Positions 47,301 to 56,229 of a stretch of 64,000 nucleotides of DNA are shown in pieces (position 1 is the first letter of the stretch; every line of letters starts with the position of its first letter). Made by a program: the position numbers and the translations under genes. Below the pieces are notes generated by a model. The model did no database searches. It had not been told where the DNA came from and saw only the letters and a list, made by a program, of their open reading frames with translations. Source of the stretch: Sporobolomyces roseus (lineage: Eukaryota; Basidiomycota; Microbotryomycetes; Sporidiobolales; Sporidiobolaceae); assembly GCA_016617785.1 (NCBI GenBank), contig JADILM010000009.1, positions 62,001 to 126,000 of the forward strand, written 5' to 3'.

Positions 47301-50300
47301 ATAGCCATGGCTGACCATAGGAGGAAGTTGTAAGGGGAAGAAGAGCTGAGAGATCGAGCGATTGCTGAGTCGAGGATGGCGAGAGGAAGAGGGAGAGCCT
47401 TAACGGGTGAGTGGGGGTTGAGTTTTGCGCCTCCACTCAACGCTCGCTTCACTTCGACGGACTGCCGAGCGAGGTCAAAGCGAGCTCGATCAAGTCCGCC
47501 AAAATGATAAGCGAGACCTGAGAGCTCGCCAAGGAGAGTGGAGTTGACAACGGAGCCAACTCGAGAGGAAACGAAGAGGGAGAGAGAATCGGGAGTCGGG
47601 AAGTCGTCGAAACGGTAGTGAAAGGTGAATTCGTGCCAAAGTCGAACTGATCGAGCGTAAGCCTTGCGGGTAGAAGGCTCGATTCCAGCGTCCCAGAGTT
47701 CACGACGACGAGAGAGGAGAGTTTGAAGAGGGGGAAAGGGTTCCTTTGGACGCTTGGGAGCGTCTAGGTCGCGAGGGGTGAAGGTGACCGTCCTCGGACC
47801 AATTGAAGGGCCCATCTAAACTTCCACCGCGCCTGTGAGAACGGCCGGTGGTTGAAAGAAGGTGATTTGGTTGGGGAAGAGGTCGAGAAGGTGGTCGACA
47901 GGTGCTCGAGAAAGGAGATCTGCTGTCCAATTCTGCTTTCCTCGGATGTGGTGCACCCGAAGATCCATCTTGGCTCGTCGAAGGAGGAGGAAAGAACGAA
48001 GGACGAGAGAACGAAGAGGGGAGAAAGGGGTGTCGTTTGCCTTTCCGGCGTCGAAAGCGTAAACGGCAGGAGCTGAGTCTGTTCGGATGAGGAGACGTCG
48101 AATAGGTCGATCTGGTGTGGAGAGAGAGATTGCGTGTTCGATGACCGTGGCAACGACGAGGGATTCGGCAAATTGGATTTGTCGAAAGAGGCGAAGAGGA
48201 CGACCAACAAAACAATGTCGCTTTCCATCGCGATCATACCAGAATCCAAGTCCAGCTCCAGTACCATCATCATTCCCTGTGCAGGCGTCGGTGCTGACTT
48301 CCAGATCGGCATCTTCGCGAGTCCATTCCGTGAGAAGATCATCAAGGAGAGAGAGCTTCGGGCCAATCGACAGTTCCCCGACAAAGGCTCGAAGCGAGTC
48401 TGTAACGGCTACGTTGATGTGAATCTCAGTGAAGGGCGAAGGAATACGAGGAGCGCCATCGGGTAGCGAGAGTTTGGCGAAGACTGGCGACAGGAGAGGT
48501 CGACAGAGAGGGAGAACGGTAAGGGCCCAACTCGCCCAACCAGCAATTTCTCGCCAGCGTTTGAGTGTAGGTTTTCGATTGGGGGTGGCGAGGAAGGTGG
48601 AGACAGCAAGAGCGAAACCGGTGATAGACTCTTCCGGAAGCGAGACCGTAAGAGTGTCGAGATCGATGAGGATTCCGATAACTACGAGTTGGCGACCATA
48701 GACGGACTTCTTCCACTTGAAGGGGACGCGAAGAAGCTGCCAGACGTCGATGGTGGCGGCCATGGCGAGAGGAACAAGGTGTTCTTCACCAGCGTGGAGA
48801 CGGAAAACTCTCCTGCCCGAGAGATCCGCTCCTGAAGCGTCGTCCATGTAGGCGAGAGGATAAGGGACGACGGTAGGGTGATTCTTCTGAACGATCCAAC
48901 ATACGGCTCCCATGAAAGAAGTCCAGAGATAAGGGGAAGCGCGAGACCCGAAGGCTGCCCTCCATTGCAAGTGATACCTCACATTCAACCTCCCCGCCTT
49001 CGTTCGATACGCTACAGCTACTCCTTGTCTCAATTGCCAAGCGGGATGCATGGGAAGTAGCTTGAAGGCTGAGGAGACATCCATCTTCCAAAGGAGGGTC
49101 GAGGAAGGGAGAGAGTGGTCGAGCATGCCGAAGTGACGAAGGATAGCGATGAGTTCGGGTACTCGATCGTAAACGGCGGGAGAAGGGGAGATGCCGTCGT
49201 TGAGGCCAGAGGAGGTGTGGTCGTCAACAAGTCGAGGGGATGAGCCTTCTCGATGAACGACGAACTGAGGGGAGACCACCGAACCGACAGGAAGGCGATT
49301 GACTTGAGGCGACATCCATCCATTTTTGATCGATTCGAGGGCATTCTCAACTTGAAGCTCTTGATCTGGACGAGCGCGAGGATAAGAGGAGATTGAGGAA
49401 GAGGGTTTTGGAGGGGTCGGCTCGGCTCCGTTGTGAGATGGCCAGAAACCTTCTCGGAAACCGACGATGAGGGACTGAACCCAGTTCGCGTTGGGGTGAT
49501 CACGAAGGGAGTACTCAAGAGCGTCGACGTCGATGGGAGTTGAGACGTCGAAGAGAGAGGGATGATTTTGTCGAGCGTCGAGATAACGAGGATCGGCGAG
49601 GACAGACATAGGCGGTCGAGATAGAGGTTTTGCGGTAAGAGTAGAGGATAGGAGAGGAGTAGAAGGGAGAGATGACGAGGAGGGAGGTGGCCAGTGGAGC
49701 TGACGAGTGACTCGAGGAGCAGGACCTAGACCACTGAGAACATTCGACGGGGCGGCTTCGTCGAGCTCTTCTTTTCCTTCAACTCCTTCACTGATTAACT
49801 CCTCCCCTAGCGGCAACCACGGCTCCTCCTCCATTGCCTCGAGTTCGCTTGTGAGTAGTGCACTCGTTGCGACGATGACCAGGACGAAGACAGAGTCCGC
49901 AAACGTGAGGCCGGAAACAGTTTGCCTGGCATGGCTGACCGCTGTTCCAGAGACCACAGTACGCATCTTTCGAAGGTTGAGGAGCGGCGTTCGAGGTAGG
50001 TTGAGGTCGAGCAGGATTCGAGCGAGATGAGGAAGGAAGTCCGAGGTAAAGGGGGTTCGGTTGGACGACAATCGAGAGGAAGAGGGGATCGTTGTTCTGA
50101 CATTGAGCAAAGTGACGAATGCGGCCGTGAGGAAGAACAATTTCTTTGCGAACGGCTTCATCGTAGTCGATAATCCTCTCTCGAACGGTGGCAGAGGCAA
50201 TTTCGAGTTGATCCGTAATGAACTTTCGGTACCTTCGGAAGACCTTGAGACGATCCGACTCGAAGGACTTGCCAGTGTTGACCGCTGAGAGGACGTCATT

Positions 50301-53300
50301 CCACAAGTCGAAGAACTTTCCCCAAACGATTGGATCGAGTTTGGCGTGAGTGGTAGTCTTGACTTCTCGTTCTCGAAGTTTGGCGAGGAGTTCGGCTTGT
50401 CCATCGTCAAGATCGTGAGAGGCGCCAGGCTGGAAGTCGCGCAAAGCGGGAAGAGAGACGAATTCGTTGAGCGCAATCTTTTGGACTTGAGCGAGCGTGA
50501 CCTTGTATTCGAAAGTGATGCTGATCCATCCGTCTTTGAGGAGCTTCCGCTTGGTTGAGTCTTGGAGGGAACGATGACGACGGGTGCAGGTGCGAAGGAA
50601 GCCGACGAGCCATAGTGGAAGTTCATCCTCGTCCTCGTTTCGTCGAGCACGAAGGGCAAGCTCGATCCGAAGAGCGTAGGCCGGAGTTGCTTCGTCGTCC
50701 GAATCTTCGTCGTCGCTGAGAGTGACATTGACAGCGGCCCTAGTCGGTTCTGAATGAGTCCGAGAGAGTCGAGAGGAGGTGACAGGGGGAAGATTCGAAG
50801 GAGGAGGACGAGGCGGAAGCTGATGATTTGCGGGACCTTTGAGGATAGATCCGATCGAGGGGCTGATCCCTCCAACTTGAGTATCCCTTCTTCCTTGATC
50901 AACTTTGCCTTTCCCTTTCTCCAAAGCAACTTCTCCAACGCTACTGGGACCAGGAACCCCTGTTCCCTCTTCTCCTCCTCCGGTTGACGAGGTGTAGAAG
51001 TCGGCAGCGATAGGTCGATTCTCGGTGGAGCGACTCGGAGTGCTGGCGCGGCGAGTACGACCTTCGCGAAGGGAATCCTTGGTACCAACCTTGAACCATT
51101 CGTCAGAAGCTCGATCGAGAGTGTCTTGATCGGCGAGGTAGGCGCGAAGAAGAGGGTGAAGAGTATCGGAGAGGTCGTCGATAACAGCAGGGGACTCATT
51201 GTTGGGGAAGAGAAGGGAGATCTGACCGTTTGCGAATTCAGAGAATTGAGGTAGAGCGTCCACGGTGACTCCTTGTGTCCTCCCATAGATCCCAATCTCA
51301 TTCCGTAATCCATCTCTAACCGAAGGGTCGAAGTCTTGAAGGAGACTGGCGAACTTGGCGAAGAGAGCCTTGGTTGAAGCGAGAGTGCCCGGAATAGGGA
51401 GCTTCGAGTTGAACGGTACATCCATAGAAGACCTTTGATACGACGTAGTTGAAGTGAGAGTTGAAATCGACTACGTCGGTAAGAGACTTCTGAGGGCGAA
51501 GTACCGATTAACGGAGAGGAAGAGGGAATGGGAGCTGTAGCTGTGAGGTGGAAGTGCTAGTGTCAGCTTTGATTTGGAGTCAAAGTGGAAGGGGGAAAAA
51601 AGGAGGGGAGACTGACTCCGAATGCAAGCTTGAGAGCAAAAGCGTCCGAGAGCGAGGAGAAGGTAGAGGGGTGCAGCCTACTTGGGGTAGGAGAGTCAGC
51701 CTATTGGATCTAGAATGGGTACTAGATAGTACTCACCTCTATCAACTCAATCCAGTCGAGATCTTTTTTCAAAGATGTGGATTCTCGAGGGCCGGTTTGG
51801 ATCTGAGTGAAAGAGGGAGAGGAGGGAAGTGAGTTTGGAATTCACTATGACAGTAGCTAGAGGTGGTAACTTACAAGCTTGCAGTGGGGCTGAAGCGAAT
51901 AAGGAGAAGAAGGAAGGGAGAAGGGAGGATGAGCTTCGCTCGAGCAAAAACTTTCGGAGAACTAAGAGAAGCCTCGCCTAATGACCGAAAAGTCGCGAAT
52001 CTCAGAGTTTCCTCAAATTTCTACCCTCGCAGCCGCTCATTCTGCCAGTGAGGAGCTGGACTTTGGAAGGAAGAGTCCTAACTACGACAAAGTTTATCAA
52101 GCCCACAAGTTCGCAGATTCCCATCGTAGCTTGCGATCACTGACCTCGTTCTTTCATTCCTAGATCGCATGTGGTTCATTTCGGGATTCGTCTTCTCAGT
52201 CTTGAAGTTCTTGGTACTTCACAACTTCCTTTCTCTCGCGAAACGAGAGGAACGATACTGATGAAAGAATCGTATTGATGCGACAGAACTACGCAGCTGA
52301 AGATCGTATCACCGGTGCTCTACTCTACAAGTCCTCTCCCAAGAATAGGAAACCCTACAATCGAGGTTGTGAGATCGTCGAGATTTCGACGGAACCTCAA
52401 TCTCGCCGCGAAGCTCAAGCAGCTCACAATTTCGAATCGTCAAACGAAGGGTGCTTGCCTGGAATGTTCCGTGGTGATGAAGACGCATTCAAAGCACTCC
52501 ATGCATCACCTCTTCACGCTTGTCATTGCTGTCGAAGGGTCGCTGCCGAGGTCGAAGAGCTCAAGGAGAAAGGAAAAGAAGGAAAGATGTTCTATTGTGG
52601 TCGCTGGTGAGCTCTCCTTCCATCTCCTGTCATCAACGCAGTGACCGGGTATCGTCGAGATCTCTTGGAACACTATTGAGCTGACCTCGATACATCTTTG
52701 AAACAGTTTGGCGCTCTCTCCATCGCATCATTTCGCCTACTGTTCGCTCGACTGTCAGAAGCACGACTACAAGCACGGAGGACACAAGCTTGTGTGTGGA
52801 AAGCTGTTCACTGATCTCGCTCTCCCTCCAATGGGATGGCAGATGCCTCCTTCTCTTCCACCTCTCACGACGATGCTTCAATACCAATTCTACACGATCG
52901 AAAAGGTGTCCAACTCTCTCTTCTCTTCTCGCTCTCTTTCATCTGACTTATTCCTGACTCCATTTTGACGTTCTCGCTCACAGGAAGCCGATCCAAAGAG
53001 TCCCATTCACAAAGTTTACCACCTTCGTTACTACGTCGATGGTCCTCCTCACCCAGAGGGACCTGACGGAACTACTGTCGACTGGAACCGCGAGTGTGTC
53101 TGCTTGGCTGCGTACGACAGAACGATCTGGGATCAACAAGTCAATCGAGCGATCGCTTCTCGCAAGGAAGAAGACCTCAAACCTCTCGCACTCGGAATCT
53201 ACAACAACATCGTGGTCAACAACAGGACCGAGTTGATCGAAGATGGTATTCGACAATTCGCGGATGATTGGGAAATTGAGGAATCGACGGTTCGTGGGTG

Positions 53301-53424
53301 GATCGAAGAATTCAACCGAAACGAAACTTTGGATCTGCTCGCTCGGCTCGTCCGCAGCTTGGCAGTCAGTCCCTCTTCAAGTCTAGGATCGGAAGTAGGC
53401 AAGATCGAAGGAAGGAAGGGATAG
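44399..53424 (+). CDS. MYND zinc-finger protein, paralogue M2, intron carries a retrotransposon
   Basis: Exons 44399-44579, 44642-44737, 44811-45030, 45111-45337, 52164-52213, 52287-52606, 52707-52905 and 52984-53424 join in phase to 577 residues, collinear with the MYND paralogues on either side. Intron 4 runs from the GTGAGT donor at 45338 to the TAG acceptor at 52161-52163, because a 6.76-kb retroelement sits inside it in antisense. Without the element the intron would be 68 nt with a CTGAC branch site before the acceptor, normal for this genome. The MYND ligands are intact: CHCC...YCGRC (split by intron 6) and YCSLDCQKHDYKHGGHKLVCGKLF by position 52707-52830. It has one intron more than M1 and M3 (at 52906-52983). 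Coding potential is complete; whether the giant intron is spliced is unknown. Confidence 0.8.
45370..45692 (-). repeat. Split direct repeat B2 (3' terminus) with tandem expansion
   Basis: The terminal B copy. Where B1 has one unit starting ACCGTGCAGCGTTTC, B2 has three, beginning at about 45401, 45479 and 45598 (spacings 78 and 119 bp), the third being shortened. The expansion arose after, or escaped copying by, the last replication cycle. Confidence 0.8.
45704..45745 (-). other. tRNA-like 3' half or B-box fragment inside the element
   Basis: On the minus strand this segment reads CAGTTCGAATCCCCTTGGTCA, close to a tRNA T-arm plus 3' acceptor strand, and contains a perfect Pol III B-box (GTTCGAATC), followed by a T-rich run. 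No matching 5' acceptor strand or A-box could be found upstream, so it is not a complete tRNA gene. Confidence 0.3.
45810..46539 (-). repeat. Split direct repeat A2 (internal copy)
   Basis: Second copy of the A repeat, lying between B1 and B2. It carries a 58-bp segment (about 45832-45888) absent from A1. Its outer end at 46539 abuts B1, giving the internal A2/B1 junction typical of Ngaro/PAT circles. Confidence 0.85.
46540..46690 (-). repeat. Split direct repeat B1 (internal copy)
   Basis: About 150 bp following the recombinase ORF. It begins CTCGCAAGATCGGACTGG on the plus strand and includes one ACCGTGCAGCGTTTC unit. It matches the unexpanded form of B2. Confidence 0.82.
46724..47815 (-). 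CDS. Retrotransposon tyrosine recombinase
   Basis: 363-residue site-specific recombinase, expected to insert the circular cDNA of the element. The catalytic set can be placed: box A Arg180 (CARAQELTAY), a Lys-bearing beta segment (YHKADRLF), box B H289-x-x-R292 in GHSFRAGGATWYS, Trp315 in GRWSSDAW and the nucleophile Tyr323 in EEYVRM. The N-terminal SAM-like half contains STRKAYARSVRLWHEF. GHSFRAGGA is characteristic of DIRS/Ngaro/Crypton recombinases. Its ATG follows the stop of the RT ORF directly, in the same frame, so expression may rely on stop-codon read-through or reinitiation. The catalytic residues all appear present. Confidence 0.9.
   Translation of the reverse strand: MGPSIGPRTVTFTPRDLDAPKRPKEPFPPLQTLLSRRRELWDAGIEPSTRKAYARSVRLWHEFTFHYRFDDFPTPDSLSLFVSSRVGSVVNSTLLGELSGLAYHFGGLDRARFDLARQSVEVKRALSGGAKLNPHSPVKALPLPLAILDSAIARSLSSSSPYNFLLWSAMAIVAFFSCARAQELTAYDQVEYQNELKYSPRSTARISPQGFSLHLPYHKADRLFTGSKLWFAAVDAGPLFGVVQAYLRVRDHLHGTTGPMWINSDGAVPTRRWFVDLLKSTCGEEYTGHSFRAGGATWYSERGTKDSTIKKLGRWSSDAWEEYVRMQPEIAIASRHRDATSSLLTAHLPSFNLSQLEFALPAI
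47816..51421 (-). CDS. Retrotransposon reverse transcriptase/RNase H
   Basis: Open for 1201 codons. The first ~545 overlap gag in another frame and are Ser/Leu/Arg-rich without recognisable domains, so the true start may be near 49.8 kb. The rest is clear: VVSPQFVVHREGSSPRLVDD, LLWKMDVSSAFKLLPMHP, then the RT catalytic YMDD at about residue 858 (codons near 48850). RNase H follows, with STDAC (about 1043), ESLVVATVIEHA, RTDSAPAVYAF (about 1114) and HHIRGKQNWTADLLSR (about 1158-1173), the connected layout of DIRS-like elements. It ends in TAG immediately followed by the ATG of the recombinase ORF in the same frame. Confidence 0.88.
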   Translation of the reverse strand: MYRSTRSSLFRALSLQPRLSSPSSPVSFKTSTLRLEMDYGMRLGSMGGHKESPWTLYLNSLNSQTVRSPFSSPTMSPLLLSTTSPILFTLFFAPTSPIKTLSIELLTNGSRLVPRIPFAKVVLAAPALRVAPPRIDLSLPTSTPRQPEEEKREQGFLVPVALEKLLWRKGKAKLIKEEGILKLEGSAPRSDLSSKVPQIISFRLVLLLRIFPLSPPLDSLGLIQNRLGPLSMSLSATTKIRTTKQLRPTLFGSSLPFVLDETRTRMNFHYGSSASFAPAPVVIVPSKTQPSGSSSKTDGSASLSNTRSRSLKSKRLRSTNSSLFPLCATSSLAPLTILTMDKPNSSPNFENEKSRLPLTPNSIQSFGESSSTCGMTSSQRSTLASPSSRIVSRSSEGTESSLRINSKLPLPPFERGLSTTMKPFAKKLFFLTAAFVTLLNVRTTIPSSSRLSSNRTPFTSDFLPHLARILLDLNLPRTPLLNLRKMRTVVSGTAVSHARQTVSGLTFADSVFVLVIVATSALLTSELEAMEEEPWLPLGEELISEGVEGKEELDEAAPSNVLSGLGPAPRVTRQLHWPPPSSSSLPSTPLLSSTLTAKPLSRPPMSVLADPRYLDARQNHPSLFDVSTPIDVDALEYSLRDHPNANWVQSLIVGFREGFWPSHNGAEPTPPKPSSSISSYPRARPDQELQVENALESIKNGWMSPQVNRLPVGSVVSPQFVVHREGSSPRLVDDHTSSGLNDGISPSPAVYDRVPELIAILRHFGMLDHSLPSSTLLWKMDVSSAFKLLPMHPAWQLRQGVAVAYRTKAGRLNVRYHLQWRAAFGSRASPYLWTSFMGAVCWIVQKNHPTVVPYPLAYMDDASGADLSGRRVFRLHAGEEHLVPLAMAATIDVWQLLRVPFKWKKSVYGRQLVVIGILIDLDTLTVSLPEESITGFALAVSTFLATPNRKPTLKRWREIAGWASWALTVLPLCRPLLSPVFAKLSLPDGAPRIPSPFTEIHINVAVTDSLRAFVGELSIGPKLSLLDDLLTEWTREDADLEVSTDACTGNDDGTGAGLGFWYDRDGKRHCFVGRPLRLFRQIQFAESLVVATVIEHAISLSTPDRPIRRLLIRTDSAPAVYAFDAGKANDTPFSPLRSLVLRSFLLLRRAKMDLRVHHIRGKQNWTADLLSRAPVDHLLDLFPNQITFFQPPAVLTGAVEV
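49788..51425 (-). CDS. Retrotransposon Gag-like protein
   Basis: First ORF of the element, 545 residues, starting 31 bp inside the A1 boundary. The N-terminal half is helical and charged. The centre is Pro/Ser-rich and carries an acidic LSDDEDSDDEA stretch. Near the C-terminus a Cys/His-rich region ends in CGLCLRPGHRRNEC, a perfect C-x2-C-x4-H-x4-C zinc knuckle, as in Gag nucleocapsids that bind the element's RNA. The tail is Arg/Gly-rich. It overlaps the reverse-transcriptase frame along its entire length, with that frame's ATG 4 nt downstream (ATGGATG). Role inferred from the zinc knuckle and position. Confidence 0.8.
   Translation of the reverse strand: MDVPFNSKLPIPGTLASTKALFAKFASLLQDFDPSVRDGLRNEIGIYGRTQGVTVDALPQFSEFANGQISLLFPNNESPAVIDDLSDTLHPLLRAYLADQDTLDRASDEWFKVGTKDSLREGRTRRASTPSRSTENRPIAADFYTSSTGGGEEGTGVPGPSSVGEVALEKGKGKVDQGRRDTQVGGISPSIGSILKGPANHQLPPRPPPSNLPPVTSSRLSRTHSEPTRAAVNVTLSDDEDSDDEATPAYALRIELALRARRNEDEDELPLWLVGFLRTCTRRHRSLQDSTKRKLLKDGWISITFEYKVTLAQVQKIALNEFVSLPALRDFQPGASHDLDDGQAELLAKLREREVKTTTHAKLDPIVWGKFFDLWNDVLSAVNTGKSFESDRLKVFRRYRKFITDQLEIASATVRERIIDYDEAVRKEIVLPHGRIRHFAQCQNNDPLFLSIVVQPNPLYLGLPSSSRSNPARPQPTSNAAPQPSKDAYCGLWNSGQPCQANCFRPHVCGLCLRPGHRRNECTTHKRTRGNGGGAVVAARGGVNQ
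51456..52127 (-). repeat. Split direct repeat A1 (5' terminus of the element)
   Basis: A 672-bp terminal segment matching 45810-46539. From 51477 to 52127 it corresponds base for base (constant offset 5588) with 45889-46539 wherever checked. The inner end adds a 22-bp block, after which the A2 copy has 58 bp more. It would contain the element's promoter. Confidence 0.85.
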
Positions 53425-53810
53425 GTTGCTAGGGAGTCGACGAGGAAAGAAGGAATGATCCAGCTTGAAAAGTGTAGCATGATGCCCTGTCAGCGAAACG
53501 AAACGAAGAACTGTCTAAGTTTCGTACGATCTCCTTCAGAGCTTGAGATTGCAGCTTACCCGACAGACGCGAAGCTTTCCAATCCTTCTGCGAGATGATC
53601 GACGAAATCAAAAATGCAGCTTTTTCGACTAGTCGTCCTTTTCCCACCTCGTCCCAATCCCTCTTTCGCGAGTGATCGACCGCATCTGTGAAGTAGATAC
53701 CGTAGCGTTGAACGAAACTGCCTCGAATTGCGTCGCCGCGGAACTTGAGCGGAGGGTTTTCATTTCCTCGCCCACTTCTCCCTTTTCTTCTTACCCTTCA
53801 CTTCAACATC
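53425..53810 (+). other. Intergenic region between M2 and M3
   Basis: About 390 bp between tandem MYND genes. The last ~60 bp are pyrimidine-rich leader. No other feature was seen. Confidence 0.5.
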
Positions 53811-55987
53811 ATGGCGAAACCCCCTCTCCGCAGGAAGAAGCAGCCGACGCCGTATCACGACAAGTGTGCAGTCAAGGGATGCTGTAGAGTGCCAATGAAG
53901 CGAGGTGTTCCTCCTTCAGATTATCGATCACATTCAGTTCCAGGTGGATTGTTCACTCTCAACGAGGCTCTCGCGAACACGAAGGCTTGTCGAGAGAAGT
54001 GTAGTGCAAAGTTTTGTACGTTCGAAAACTCTCTCATACCTCCAGCTCGAGCGCTGACGACAAGTTTTGCTTTCATTTCGAAGGGGAGGAGAACGTCTGT
54101 CAAGTTCTGCTCAAGCATTGGTACGCACCTGGGGAGCGTATCAAACAGATAGATAGTAGGAAAATCAGGAGCTGTCTCGGTAAGCACTCTTTCTTGCATT
54201 ACGACTCGAAAGCGTACTAATCTGGAGAAGGAAAACAGACGAAACCTACCTCGAAAGCATCCATTTCCAAGGAGTACAGATTGCTAGGACTCACCGAATG
54301 ATCGCAGACGAGCTCTTCGCGAGGGACAATGGTAGATCCTACGAGAACTTCTGGAAAGCAATGCCTCAAGAACGAAAGAACAGCGCTGTCGTCTACGCAA
54401 TCGAGACGGCGACTCGAGGTGCCATCACTCTACATGATCGCTACCTGTCAGTCACAGCAACTTCTTCCTGCTCCCCAAACTGACCAAATACACTGTTCTT
54501 GCAGTGTTCCCGATCTTTCTGTCGAACTAGCTCAAAACGATGGATTCCTCAAATTACTTCGCTTCGTCGTCAATTCGGCGGTCGCCTTCCCTGAAGCAGA
54601 CGACTACTATCGAGTCCCTTGCGAAGCTTTCGATTATCGCTATCGAATCGAGAAAGACGAGAATCAGCAGAATCTTCCACAAGGCCGTGCTCTTCGCGCT
54701 TGTCAAGCTTATCTCCTCAACAGTACGCTTCCCTTTCTCATTGAACCTTCTCTGTATAACTCTTTGAAGTGTCTCGTTTGTCCACAGCACGAAATCAGGT
54801 TATCGCCAATTTCGTTTTGGAAATGGTCAACTACTGGGTACGATCTCTCTCTTTCCCATTGAACACTCGCTAAATCGGCTTCTCACGACTCCACTCTAGC
54901 GCTCCTCGAAAGAACCGGAAGACGAGAAGCTTGTCGGAGCGATTCTACAGAAACCTCGACTTCGCGTTTGCTGTCACCACCACTTTTCCCGAACCGACTA
55001 TACGACAAAGAATATCATACACGAAGAGGTCAAGGCGATGGGAGGCAAAGATATCAAAGAAGAGATCCCTCGTCAATGCGATGGAAAAAGAGTGAAGATC
55101 TGTCGAGCTTGTCGAAGGAGGTCCGATGAGATTCCAGGTTTCACCGATGACTCGATCGATGAAGCGCAATACAAGAGGGGCAAACCCGAGGAAGAGGAAG
55201 ATGTAGGGGAGAACGGTGAGACGAGTAGGACGTGGTTGTACTGCAGCAGGTGCAGGTGAGCTCTCTCTCTCCCATCTACTGTTCAGCGTTGTCTCTTCAT
55301 TGACGCGCGCTGCTCGATACCGTATCATTCATTTGACGGAGCAGTCAAGACTCAGAACATGGTCGTCAAGTCCCTTACTGCAGTCAAGAATGTTCCGAAG
55401 CAGATTGGAAATTTGGAGGACACAAGATCTTCTGCGGCAAACTCTTCACCGACCTCGCTCTTCCCTTTCCCGGCAGCATCTCTCCTTCTCACTCTTCACC
55501 CCCTTCACTCAGTCTCCTCTGGCAGCTCTACAAGAATCGTCAAGATCGACTCTCACCTCGACTCTTCCAAGACCCTCGCAGCGACCTCAGTGTCGAGACC
55601 GGATCTCTCTATCGCATCGAATGTCAATCGCCAACGAAAGAATACACGATCCACAGCTACGTCATCCCTGCACTTACGGAGTATCAACCTGTCGTGTTGC
55701 GTTTGGAGGAAGCAGTCAAAACTCGCTCAAAAAAGGCTATCGAAAAATTCATCGTCGAATTCGCTGCAGTCGTCAGAATGGATCAAGATACTCGGCTTGG
55801 ACTCGCCGATCAGTTCGAGGCAGATTGGAATGAGGTCGAAAGAGGGGATATCGAAGAATGGGTTGAGAAAGGTTGGAGGATCGCTCAGGACGAACGAATT
55901 TCGAAGACTATCGACATGATGCGTCGCATGCGAGGTTGCAGCAATGAGGAGGAAGAGGAAGATGAGGATGAGGATTCGCTTGAGTAG
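53811..55987 (+). CDS. MYND zinc-finger protein, paralogue M3
   Basis: Seven exons: 53811-54015, 54084-54179, 54239-54446, 54505-54722, 54788-54837, 54900-55255 and 55345-55987 (591 residues). Exons 2 and 5 are again 96 and 50 nt. The first finger half CRACRRR...YCSRC (exon 6) joins YCSQECSEADWKFGGHKIFCGKLF (exon 7), though the split codon after CSRC differs from M1, with the intron two codons later. The N-terminus has an extra basic, Cys-containing stretch (KQPTPYHDKCAVKGCC). GAILQKPRL marks the block shared with M1 (GALLQKP) and M2 (GALLYKS). The C-terminus ends in an acidic EEEEEDEDEDSLE tail. Unlike M2, no intron follows the finger. Function unknown. Confidence 0.8.
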
Positions 55988-56229
55988 GAAAGAAGAATGA
56001 AACGCTTGAAAATGCCTTTACTACTCTTTCACGCGACTCGCTCTGGAGATTTACTCTTTGACCTCTTTGTTCAGCTCAGCAACTGCTTATGAAACTCGCT
56101 GGACTTCCTTCTGCAGCATACCTATCGAAACGCGAATTGCAAATCTAACGAGTAAGCTGCAGGCTCGCAGCGAGATCTATTCGTCCATTCTGCGAGAATC
56201 TCTACAAATCAAACGATTTCTATGTCCCA

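Larger units (their letters stand above)
45370..52127 (-). mobile_element. Ngaro-like (DIRS-order) tyrosine-recombinase retrotransposon
   Basis: A complete-looking element of ~6.76 kb read on the minus strand: A1 repeat, gag, RT/RNase H, tyrosine recombinase, B1, A2, B2. This split-direct-repeat order is what is known for Ngaro and PAT elements, which integrate by a tyrosine recombinase via a circular intermediate and not by an integrase. Both A copies end on CCCATCGT, and both B copies begin CTCGCAAGATCGG. The host-left junction also ends in CGT (45367-45369), so crossover probably used this trinucleotide and left no longer target duplication. I saw no methyltransferase domain, which fits Ngaro better than DIRS1 or PAT. 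All ORFs are open, suggesting a young, perhaps active copy. Confidence 0.88.

Noticed and set aside
49788..51421. N-terminal 545 codons of the Pol frame as a real domain
   Set aside because: Composition is Ser/Leu/Arg-rich as expected of an out-of-frame reading of gag; kept only as an oddity in the findings.
53425..55987. Possibility that M2's 3' exons belong to M3 as one gene
   Set aside because: M2 ends with a stop at 53424 and M3 has its own start and full exon set collinear with M1.
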